DNA of 18,196 nt from Basidiobolus heterosporus B8920 (Eukaryota > Basidiobolomycota > Basidiobolomycetes > Basidiobolales > Basidiobolaceae), in contig JNET01032829.1 of NCBI GenBank assembly GCA_000697455.1, positions 1-18,196 on the forward strand, in the 5' to 3' direction. Positions 10,127 to 17,766 of the stretch are shown here, piece by piece (within the stretch, counting starts at the first letter, position 1; the number at the start of each line of letters is the position of its first letter). Made by a program: the position numbers and the translations under genes. Under the pieces are notes generated by a model. The model had not been told where the DNA came from and made no database searches. It saw nothing but the letters and a program-made list of their open reading frames with translations.

Positions 10127-10475
10127 TCATGCTCTAACAGCAATAAACCATGAAACGCTATTCTTTTGATCAAGCGCGTTGCAGTGTGATATTTCTAGTG
10201 CATTTCCCCATAATAATTAAAACCCATTCTCCGTAATAATCATAAAGCATGTTGTGACTGTTTCGAGACCAATGTAGGAGATACCACGAGCTCATAGGTT
10301 CAGCTTAGTTTCATCCTTTCTGCTAATCAATTTCCTGAGGATATGCAAGCGATGATTGCGCCCCTTTTGTTTGATAGCCACCAAGCACTATAAAAGAGCA
10401 GCAAGCTCTCTTCATGACGGTACCGCCTGCCAGCCTTTCGACCACTGGGTACTGTTTCTCACTTCCAATATCACG
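10127..10475. other. Intergenic: promoter of the secreted-protein gene
   Basis: About 350 nt with no recognisable protein. The left part is the 3' side of the C2 gene, with AATAAACC at about 10142. The right part carries the TATA box of the next gene. Confidence 0.4.
10389..10396 (+). promoter_or_regulatory. TATA box of the secreted Asn-rich protein gene
   Basis: TATAAAAG, a strong match, 87 nt upstream of the ATG at 10476. It argues against the longer in-frame start at 10356, which lies upstream of the TATA box and would lie outside a transcript initiated there. Confidence 0.65.
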
Positions 10476-10832
10476 ATGATGAAAAAATTCTTGGCTTTCT
10501 TGTGCTTGATCTGCATGGTCATGCTGAATCAAGCATCTCCATTGCCAGAGCCAGAACCACAAACTCCTTTCCCTCTGAGAATTATTCGTGATATTGGTCG
10601 TGTTGGTATTGCTACTATTGACGATTTTATTACCACTCCTATTAGTAATTTCCTAACTGGTGGTCGTGGTTTCTTCTGGCAACGCAATCGTGCCAACAAG
10701 GACAATAATAACGACAATAATAATAACAACAGTAACAACAACAATGGAAACAGCGGTGGTGGAAATGGCGGCGGTCCCAATGTTGTTTATGCTTCTGGAA
10801 ACGGCGGAGACAGTGGTACTGTGCCATTCTAA
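10476..10832 (+). CDS. Small secreted Asn/Gly-rich protein, 118 aa
   Basis: I do not recognise a family. The frame starts Met-Met-Lys-Lys followed by a hydrophobic core (about residues 5-17) and a small-residue site around NQAS, a good classical signal peptide with cleavage near residue 20-21. A short acidic Pro-Glu stretch (SPLPEPEPQ) follows, then a conserved-looking segment at about 33-67 (PLRIIRDIGRVGIATIDDFI, then an FLTGGRGFF stretch). Last come an Asn-rich tract (about 74-92) and a Gly/Asn-rich tail to residue 118. The mature protein has no cysteine, unlike many disulphide-rich effectors. There are no introns. The Asn tract is written with mixed AAT and AAC codons (10705-10747), so it is not a pure trinucleotide expansion at DNA level. 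The start was chosen because of the signal peptide and the upstream TATA box. Possible roles are a cell-wall or spore-surface protein or a secreted peptide; none can be shown here. Confidence 0.75.
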   Translation: MMKKFLAFLCLICMVMLNQASPLPEPEPQTPFPLRIIRDIGRVGIATIDDFITTPISNFLTGGRGFFWQRNRANKDNNNDNNNNNSNNNNGNSGGGNGGGPNVVYASGNGGDSGTVPF

Positions 10833-11189
10833 GTTTCCTTGAGCATTGAGAATAAAGGTTTCCATTAATTTTACAAGCTGTAGTATTTGATATCATCTAA
10901 AAATTGAGTGTTTGAAGCATAACATTAACACTCCAGGTCCTACATTGGTTTGATTGTAAACAAGTGGGAGTTATAATATCAAGCACTCAAATTACTGTCC
11001 GCAAACTAATACAGCGGCTATTGGTTGGACTCTGGTCGGATTCTGATAAATTATATTGTATCTCGTTGTAACACTTGACTCACACAGCTACTAAGCCGTA
11101 ACAGTTTAACCTATCGATGATGGTGACTGATGATTATTCAAATTCCTGATGACATCAAAAGGGTGCCGAAGGCGAGGTCGGAAAATCAA

Positions 11190-11225
11190 CACGGGCACAG
11201 GGGCACGGGGACACGGGAGCACGGG
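11190..11225 (+). repeat. CACGGG-type short repeat forming a canonical G-quadruplex motif
   Basis: CACGGG units at 11190, 11204, 11212 and 11220, with a variant at 11196, give five G-runs: 11193-11195, 11200-11203, 11207-11210, 11215-11217 and 11223-11225. The loops are 3-5 nt. This satisfies the G3+N1-7 pattern on the plus strand. It lies about 190 nt upstream of the arrestin gene 1 start and about 120 nt upstream of its TATA box. Confidence 0.85.
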
Positions 11226-11345
11226 TGATGATCTTATTGCGAGTCCTGAAGACTTGACCCTAGCTCTTATTTTTGCCTGGGGATTCCTTTTCCTCGACAT
11301 GTGTGCACCCCATAATGGTTGCTTTCCACGTGATTTTAGCACAGA

Positions 11346-11352
11346 TATAAAT
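11346..11352 (+). promoter_or_regulatory. TATA box of arrestin-like gene 1
   Basis: TATAAAT, 69 nt upstream of the ATG at 11415. Confidence 0.5.
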
Positions 11353-11414
11353 CTTGATCCTGGCCAAATGATAAATGCTGCTTATATCCTAACAAATATC
11401 CCTCACATACTGCA

Positions 11415-12409
11415 ATGAGCTCCTCTATTTTGAGGATCAGTCCAGTAAGCGACAAAATCAGACTAGCAAACTCTGCCTATAGTATAACCAGTGGGATTCT
11501 AGCTGGAGACGTATTCCTCAAAATCAAGAAACCTACTAGAATCCTATCACTAGGCCTGAGCTTTGAGTGTATCATAAATGAACACGGTAAGTGTTGGATT
11601 GTTGTTACGTATCCTTTCTAGTAAACTGACTTTGATCAGTTCTTCGGTTATCTGCCATAAAATCCAGCAAACCTAAAACTATCTGGCATACTCTACTACT
11701 TGACGCTGAGGACGATTCAGTCATTACGCTCCCCCCGGGAAACCATAAGTTTCCCTTTGAAATCCCCTTGTGTGGTGACCTACCGGATAGTTTAGTCAGC
11801 AATTTTATTCACGTTAAATATTCTTTAGTGGCTACGCTGAAGAAACCGGGACTCGGTATTGGGACTACCCTTCGTAGCTCCAAAAGAATCCATTTATACT
11901 GGACAGCAGTGGAAGATGCGAACGAGCTGGACGGGATTCAATTGAGTAATCGGTGGCCAAAGTATCTCGAGTATGAAATGTTGTTAGATACTAAGCTTGC
12001 CACTTTCGGTCAAAACCATCCAGTTGAATTTACCTGGAGGCCTTTGGGTCACGAGGTGGAGATACTAGAGGTGAAATCTGGGATATTTGAGAAAATCACG
12101 AGCAAGAACGGGAATCTAGAGCGTTGGTTGCCAGTGAAGAATGATATGGTGTCTAATTCCCTTTCTGACAGGAGATTGCGTATTCAAGTTCATATTCCTT
12201 ATCGATCCAAGATTTTCCCAGACATCAGGAATCGGTTGATATGTGTAGAACACAAACTAGAAATACGAGTTATCTTTAAGGTGGATGGGAAGGTGAATTC
12301 AATTAGGTTGAAGTGCGAGCTTGTTCTTATGAGACCTTTTGATGAGGCCGAGGATCAATTGCCAACCTATTCCCAAGCACTGTTGTCTCCGAGACTGGCC
12401 CCTTACTAA
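11415..12409 (+). CDS. Arrestin-fold (ART/alpha-arrestin-like) protein 1, 313 aa
   Basis: Two exons, 11415-11586 and 11640-12409, with a 53-nt GT-AG intron (branch-like AAACTGAC) in phase 1 after the NEH residues. The N half has the arrestin strand pattern (TSGILAGDVFLKIKKPTRIL) and the family hallmark LPPGNHKFPFEIPL (88-101) followed by a VKYSLVATLKKP strand. The C half has the second sandwich (GQNHPVEFTW, LERWLPV). Near the C-terminus is LPTY (298-301) in the context DQLPTYSQALLSP. Alpha-arrestins recruit Nedd4/Rsp5-type ubiquitin ligases to membrane cargo through PPxY; LPxY is a known weaker variant. At 313 aa it is a minimal arrestin with no long disordered tail. A paralogue lies tail to tail downstream. 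Fold assignment is confident; cargo and exact function are unknown. Confidence 0.85.
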
Positions 12410-13084
12410 CATTGGCATGTAAATAACTTTGTATATAATTTTTGTTGCTTCTACCACAAATCCGTAATAAATTTATCAACCAATCCCTGCGAGTACATAA
12501 CATGGAGCACTCAAGCATATTTTAAGTGGATATATAATAGGGAATTCAAGTAGAGGTGCCAGATACCTTGTAGTGCGGTACATTGTTTGAACTCAACTCT
12601 TGTGGAATACTGACTGTCTTTTAGAGCACCATCACCCGCTATCCATGCTGTTAGCGGACACACTAATCACCAGTAACACTACTAGAATAACAACTACCAG
12701 TAACACCACTGCATAATAGTCACCAGTGAGGTTGTCCTTTAACCTTAATTATCGAATATCGCAGTTCTATATTCTTATCTGCTCATTGTATGGTTGAGTA
12801 GACAATCTTCATTAGCATTGTACAAGCCATCAAGGCCTAAGCTTGGTCTTGAAATATTTATATAGACTTGGGCTGTATAAATGACTTTCACACCCAGAAT
12901 TCTCATGGCGAGATTCGAGATGTATTAGGATCGATACGAGCAGGGTGAAGGTCAAGTAACTGGTTATATAGTGGCCTGGCTTATAACTTGGAGTTGTGTA
13001 ACAATGGAAAGATTTGATTTGTGTTGGAAGCATATGTACACGGTGAATCACGCGATATTAAGGTTAAAGGGTCTTGAATAAAGG
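12410..13084. other. Convergent spacer between the two arrestin genes
   Basis: About 675 nt receiving the 3' ends of both arrestin genes. AATAAA at about 12466 is a likely poly(A) signal for gene 1. The middle contains an isolated TATA-like sequence (TATATAATAG, about 12530-12540), an intron-like segment (12578-12624) and an imperfect repeat (12669-12727). The rest (12730-13084) is AT-rich with several TATA-like strings and no recognisable protein on either strand. Confidence 0.4.
12669..12727. repeat. Imperfect 26-27-bp repeat of ACCAGTAACAC
   Basis: ACCAGTAACAC occurs at 12669 and 12696, and ACCAGT again at 12722, each followed by similar AC/AT-rich sequence. The repeat is degenerate. Confidence 0.55.
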
Positions 13085-14066
13085 TTACATTTGCTGGTTG
13101 ACCCTGGGTGCTAACAGTGCTTGTGAATACGAGGGCAAATCTTCAGTGATTTCTTCGTTTCTAGGAATTAAAATAATGTTACACTTCAATAGAATAGAGT
13201 TCCAATTCTGCCCTGCCTCGAAAACTACATTCATTTCTAAACGATGCTGAATGGAAATGTGCTGATTACTCATGTCAGGGTGAAGCTTGGATTGCGAAGG
13301 GATTTTGATGTACGCCAGCTTGTTAGCTCCTATCGGTGGATCAAGTATCACGTTACTTCTTATTGGTAGCCAACGCTCTAGCTCTCCTTTAGGATGAATG
13401 GTTTTCTCTACTAATGCAAACTCCACACTTCGTATCTTGATTTTGTTAACGAATGGCCACCAAGTAAACTTTACCGGTACAATCTGACCCAAGGTGATGA
13501 CCTTCGTATCAATCATAAGTTGATATTCCATGTACGAAGGCCACTTGTTACACAGCATAACAGTCGCAAGTTGGTCAATCTCATTCTGTAAATAAAGACG
13601 GTTCACATGAACCTCCTTATTTACTCGCAACTGCCCTCTCCAACTAGGCCTCTTCAGGACTGCTACGAGCGAATACTTCACAGCCACGAATTTGCTTGCT
13701 ACGGTTTCAGGCATGTCTCCATTAAGGAGAAATTCAAATGGGAAAGTGTGGTTTCCTGGGGGTAAGGTAAGGAAAGCCTCTTCTTGAATCTGGAGTAGTA
13801 TGGAGCTATAAAGAATCTCAGTCGAATTCTTGTCCCTTGGAGGGAACATGGCTTCAAAATCAATCAACATCTGTACTGATAGAAAGCAGCAAATAGATAT
13901 ACATACCATGTTCACTCACAGTCCTTACAAACTTCAAGGCCAGAGAGGTAATTTTAGTAGAAGTGCTTAACTTTAAAGATACATAGCCAGTTAAATGCTC
14001 ATTGGGAGCTTCATTGTTTGAGCCAACTAACAAAATCTGAGTCTTCAATGGGTAGATGTTTAGCAT
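13085..14066 (-). CDS. Arrestin-fold (ART/alpha-arrestin-like) protein 2, about 308 aa
   Basis: Paralogue of the gene at 11415-12409 in the opposite orientation. Exon 1 is 14066-13907. I prefer exon 2 from 13851 to 13085 (55-nt intron, 308 aa), because the intron then matches the phase, position and length of the paralogue's. An alternative acceptor at 13876 (31-nt intron, 316 aa) also keeps frame. Shared blocks include LPPGNHTFPFEF, VKYSLVAVLKRP, a W-P-x-Y-x-E-Y block, PVKFTWWPF, LERWLPI and the C-terminal LPSYSQALLAP (LPSY at 292-295 in the preferred model). Expected fold: two beta-sandwich arrestin lobes without an extended tail, cytosolic, possibly acting as a ubiquitin-ligase adaptor. 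Divergence between the two is large, so the duplication is not recent. Confidence 0.83.
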
Positions 14067-14149
14067 AAATTGGCAAATAACTAAGCAGATTAGATAGCGC
14101 GTAGGATTAGAATAGAAGGAAAGTGAGGAGAGTTATTCGGGAAAAGTGG

Positions 14150-14157
14150 TTTATATA
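14150..14157 (-). promoter_or_regulatory. TATA box of arrestin-like gene 2
   Basis: TATATAAA on the minus strand, 84 nt upstream of the ATG at 14066. Confidence 0.55.
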
Positions 14158-14230
14158 CAATCAGGGTAGCACAACTCAAAGAACTTGGTTCAAGATGAAT
14201 AGAATGAGATGTAATCATGATCTATGTATA

Positions 14231-14268
14231 TAATCAATACCGCCTAATCAATACCGCCTAATCAATAT
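14231..14268. repeat. 14-bp tandem repeat, about 2.7 units
   Basis: TAATCAATACCGCC at 14231 and 14245, then TAATCAATAT at 14259. It lies about 165-200 nt upstream of the arrestin gene 2 start, beyond its TATA box, so it may be a cluster of binding sites in that promoter. Confidence 0.88.
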
Positions 14269-14747
14269 CAAAACGCTGGCGAATAACCGGCTATTGACTC
14301 ATGTCTCTTGCGCTGTCTAAAAGACACTACCTGTTTCGACTTGACCAATTTGAGGAGAATACTAGTTAGCCAACTGATCACATGAGGCGAACACTGAACA
14401 TGAAAATCGTTTATCCATTGCTGACCTTCCTTGAACTTAGGGTTAGGTTGCTCTCCCATGTACTATTACGAGAATAAAAAAAGGGTTCAGTAGATTAAGG
14501 GAGCGTGAGGGCGAGGGTTATGTGAAATTCAGGTGAAGATCAGGCGGAGGTTACAGTTGTAGCTTCCGTAGGTTGCTCAATAGCCTATTCCTATCAACGT
14601 TTATAATCAAACCCAAATTAAGAAATGAGACTCTATGGCTGCAATGACTGCTTTTATTGAATGAGGAGACGTGAGAAAATGCATTGAAATACCTAAAATA
14701 TATACTACTTAATAAATACGCCCAACTCTATTGATCTTTCGGAAATT
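14269..14747. other. Intergenic between arrestin gene 2 and the aminotransferase
   Basis: About 480 nt with no recognisable gene. It includes a TTAGGGTTAGG telomere-like motif at about 14438-14448 and a G-rich stretch at about 14500-14520. A 63-codon minus-strand frame (14268-14459) overlaps the telomere-like motif and has no recognisable features. The right end carries the 3' side of the aminotransferase gene. Confidence 0.4.
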
Positions 14748-16064
14748 TTACTGAAGCCATTTCTTGACTGTAAGAAGACGTTTGGAGGCTTCATCAAGTA
14801 TATCGTCAGTTTTACAAAAAGCAAAACGAACATAGCTTTCTGCTAAATATCTATCCTGTTCACAATAGAATTCAGTGGGTGGAATGCAACTGACCCCAAT
14901 TTCTCGGGTGAAAAAATAGCACAGCTCGTAATTCTTCCCACGAGCTCTAATCTCTTCAGGGAAAGGATAGTCGGCTGGTATTTTTTGTGCAAGTCTTTCT
15001 GCATTTACAAGAAGAAAATAGGATCCCTGTGGAATTGTATAGGGAAGCCTGACAGCGTCGAAGGCACTAGTGAGTTTGTCACGACGCGATATATATTCCT
15101 CGCGTTGCTTGTCAAAGAATTGATTGCTTTCAGCTTGCTCGAAGGCACTAGCAATACCCTCCTGCATAGGAGAAGACACACAAAATACAATACGGGTATG
15201 TGTGGCTAGTGCAGGGGATACCAGATTTTCTGGGCCAATGACCCATCCAATGCGCCATCCGGTAACACCAAATGCCTTACCGGCACTAGCCACAGTCAAG
15301 GTGCGCTCCCATAAACCAGGAATAGTGGCAATAGGGACATGCTCAGCGTCATCAAATACCAAGCGATCATACACTTCATCACTAACTATGAGCAGATTGT
15401 GCTCCTCGGCAACTTTACCAATGGCCTCCAGCTCCTTACGAGTAAATACCTTACCGATAGGGTTGTGGGGAGTATTCAAGACAATAATCTTAGTGCGTGG
15501 TGTGATCTTGCTTTGGAGCTCAGCAATATCAAGTACCCAGTCTTTGGAAGAGATATTGCTGCTAGTTGGATCAACATCTTTTCGTGGTTTGAGTGGAACA
15601 AAGACCGGGACAGCTCCAGCCATAGCAATATTGGGCATATATTGATCAAAAGCTGGCTCCATTAGAATCACTTCGCTTCCTGGATCAAGGTAAGCCATAA
15701 AGACTGATAATAAACCTTCATTTCCACCAGCGGTGACAAGAATTTCTGCTTCAGGGTTAAGCGAGCGGTTGAAAAGTTTACCGTAGGAATTAGCAAGGGC
15801 TTTTCTTAACCTCAGCCTGCCACGAGGAGGTGCGTACTGATTACAAGCGTCGTCTAAGATCGCCATACGTGCGCCTTCTTTCACAAAGTCCTTGGCAGGG
15901 AAATTCATAAAACCTTGTCCTAAATTTACCGCCTTGAATTCGGCAGCTGCCATGTTAAACAAAGTCCAAACATCAAGTTCAGCCTTGCCGACGCGAATAG
16001 CGGGCAGGATGGGGAGCTTATCGCAATTACTCGACTTCGAGGGGATACTCTCTTGAGGAGCCAT
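14748..16064 (-). CDS. BNA3: Kynurenine aminotransferase-type class I/II aminotransferase, 438 aa, intronless
   Basis: One open frame with the full fold-type I PLP aminotransferase layout. The order is VNLGQGFMNFP (47-57), an NQYAPPRG substrate-loop block (75-82), TAGGNEGLLSVF (111-122), NTPHNPIGK (197-205, cofactor Asn), VSDEVYDRLVF (227-237, Asp and Tyr that hold PLP), SAGKAFGVTGWRIGW (260-274, Schiff-base Lys263) and a C-terminal Arg near 413 (YVRFAFCK) for the substrate carboxylate. This pattern and length match yeast Bna3 and animal kynurenine/glutamine transaminases, which convert kynurenine and an oxo-acid to kynurenic acid and an amino acid. Some family members act as cysteine-S-conjugate beta-lyases. 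No clear mitochondrial presequence is seen in the first 30 residues. It is the only long gene here without introns. A TATA box lies about 55 nt upstream. Confidence 0.92.
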   Translation of the reverse strand: MAPQESIPSKSSNCDKLPILPAIRVGKAELDVWTLFNMAAAEFKAVNLGQGFMNFPAKDFVKEGARMAILDDACNQYAPPRGRLRLRKALANSYGKLFNRSLNPEAEILVTAGGNEGLLSVFMAYLDPGSEVILMEPAFDQYMPNIAMAGAVPVFVPLKPRKDVDPTSSNISSKDWVLDIAELQSKITPRTKIIVLNTPHNPIGKVFTRKELEAIGKVAEEHNLLIVSDEVYDRLVFDDAEHVPIATIPGLWERTLTVASAGKAFGVTGWRIGWVIGPENLVSPALATHTRIVFCVSSPMQEGIASAFEQAESNQFFDKQREEYISRRDKLTSAFDAVRLPYTIPQGSYFLLVNAERLAQKIPADYPFPEEIRARGKNYELCYFFTREIGVSCIPPTEFYCEQDRYLAESYVRFAFCKTDDILDEASKRLLTVKKWLQ

Positions 16065-16115
16065 GATTTCTAAAAGATTCCTAATGACAGGTCAGTCAAG
16101 TTACACTGCAAGCAA

Positions 16116-16122
16116 ATTTATA
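16116..16122 (-). promoter_or_regulatory. TATA box of the aminotransferase gene
   Basis: TATAAAT on the minus strand, about 55 nt upstream of the ATG at 16064. Confidence 0.5.
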
Positions 16123-16129
16123 GTGACCG

Positions 16130-16680
16130 CAAGCTATATCATGATACTTTGGCAAAATATCTAATTTTGGATTTTAGTGTATAACCTATCCAATAGTATC
16201 TGAAGAAAAATGGCCAATACATTAGGTCAAAATAGTGCAGTCATAGTTACTCATATGTAGCGCCAATCACGAAAGCGGCTGACCTGTTCTCCGTATTTTG
16301 CTTAAACTAATTACTCGATGTCTACTTTGCTCATCCCAAGTATTCAGGATACTTGAGATGGTTTGACCAGATGATCTCAAGCCTCAACGTAGATTCCGGA
16401 GAACTTAGGGTGAGGGTTTAACATAGTATTAACATTAACAGATTCTACATGATTCTATAATGAAAGTATTAGTATCTACTTGACAACGGGATTGTGTGAT
16501 GATAGTGTCTACCTGTGATAGGCTCCATTATTAAATCTTATTCCAGTCTGGGTTCTGCAATGCCTTATTTTCCTAGTCTTTTTAGGTCTCTAACCCTAAC
16601 CCTAAATAAACGGGTAAGTTGGTTATTTAGGTTTGGACTTGGACTGCTATCAAACACTATTTACTAATCTGAGATTTGGA
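16130..16680. other. Gene-free stretch with telomere-like scraps
   Basis: No protein-coding signal or RNA gene recognised. It contains TTAGGGTGAGGGTTTA at about 16405-16420 and a short CCCTAA array at about 16591-16605 (listed separately). Otherwise it is plain AT-rich sequence. Confidence 0.45.
16591..16605. repeat. Interstitial telomere-type repeat, about 2.5 units of CCCTAA
   Basis: TAACCCTAACCCTAAA matches the TTAGGG telomere repeat common in fungi and animals. It is too short to indicate a chromosome end. Confidence 0.7.
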
Positions 16681-16899
16681 ACATAACAGGTGGAAGGTAA
16701 GAGATGCACTTTAGAAATACAAGGACTGGAAGATTGGCACTACTCCAACTTTATCCATGTCAAGAACATTCCAATAGGCATACAGTGTTTGATGTTCAAG
16801 TACTGTCCTATAAGCATACCGTTTTATGCAGTTAAGTCCTAGCCTGAGCCATCAAGTGATGATTCTGGATTAACATCCATAAACTGATGATTGGGTCAT

Positions 16900-17560
16900 T
16901 ACATCCTCTAAACACTAGAGGGTTCAACTAGGCTTCCCAATTGTTACATTCTTAGGTTAGAGGGGTGACAATCACCAACAGATGAAATCTTTATTTCAAT
17001 AAATTAAAACAAAGAAGCTATTTGCTGCTAGTGCAGCTTTTCAACAATAGTATACAGACTGGAATCATTCTTAGCAAGTAAATGAGATAAACTGTCAAGC
17101 TCCTGAGAGCTGGGTACAAGATTTAGTGGTTATGGGGGTATAAATAATGACAGTAGAGGCTTATCTACTAGCTGAACCATATTGTGAAAGAAAGGATTAA
17201 CATTAAGGAAGAAAGGAGTGTGAGTCTGGAGGTAATCCTGCAAAGGTCTGTTAGATAGGTGGAGTATGCCATTTTTTTATTTTCTGACTGACCAACATGG
17301 TCTGTAAATCTTTTCACTGCAAGGTCACCCAGCATTATTCTCCAACATGAACTGGAGTCTACATAATGCTGTGAAAGCCAGTTCTTTATGTGGAGATTAT
17401 TGCATTGAGAGAGTTTGAGGTATAATCTGGTTCTCAAATATAGTATTCACAGAGAGTAAGGCAGCAACTTGAATGCACCAAGAGCAGCTTGCTTATATGC
17501 CCTATAAAAATTAATTTTGTCAGATCCAGATCTGATCTGAATCTGATTTGTGTGATCCCA
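16900..17560 (-). mobile_element. Possible decayed LINE-like (non-LTR) retrotransposon fragment
   Basis: The minus strand gives protein-like but broken stretches. One, around 17470-17500, reads AALGAFKLLPYSL, like the GGLG block that follows reverse transcriptase in many LINEs. Next to it (about 17340-17440) are LYLKLSQ and IKNWLSQHYVDSSSCWRIML, a W-rich pattern typical of the same region. More protein-like text continues in another frame to about 17030. No poly(A) tail, target-site duplication or catalytic RT motif is visible, so boundaries are approximate and the assignment is tentative. It could instead be a fragment of another element type or an old gene. Confidence 0.35.
17520..17540. 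repeat. Inverted repeat TCAGATC-7-GATCTGA
   Basis: Two 7-bp arms (17520-17526 and 17534-17540) flank CAGATCT. A nested palindrome, CAGATCTG, lies at 17527-17534. It is close to the presumed upstream edge of the LINE-like stretch. Significance unknown. Confidence 0.5.
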
Positions 17561-17766
17561 CCATAGAATTGTTAGGTCACTGGCTAGTTGTTAACTATTA
17601 GGTGAGCTGCTGGTTTTTCAATGGTTTGATGATGGTATTCATGTGGTATTTATCCAGCAGCCGTACATCTATTAATATTTTATCTTGGTGCCATCCAGTC
17701 ACATTTATATAGTGGTATTCCTGCATTATGCATTCAAATATTTTTATTTATTTAGTATTCCACTGT

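Larger units (their letters stand above)
10833..11414. other. Intergenic: promoter of arrestin-like gene 1
   Basis: About 580 nt. An open frame at 11149-11418 overlaps the arrestin TATA box and is dominated by the G-rich repeat translation, so I do not call it. AATAAAGG at about 10850 is a possible poly(A) signal for the secreted-protein gene. The region contains a G-quadruplex motif and a TATA box, listed separately. Confidence 0.4.

Noticed and set aside
10356-10475. N-terminal extension of the secreted protein to an earlier ATG
   Set aside because: It starts upstream of the TATA box and would bury the signal peptide.
11149-11418. 89-codon plus-strand frame
   Set aside because: Spans the G-rich repeat and the TATA box of arrestin gene 1; the translation looks repeat-driven.
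12830-13051. 73-codon minus-strand frame in the convergent arrestin spacer
   Set aside because: AT-rich translation with no recognisable domain, no clear promoter.
15124-15645. 173-codon plus-strand frame
   Set aside because: Antisense to the well-supported aminotransferase; composition is that of a codon shadow.
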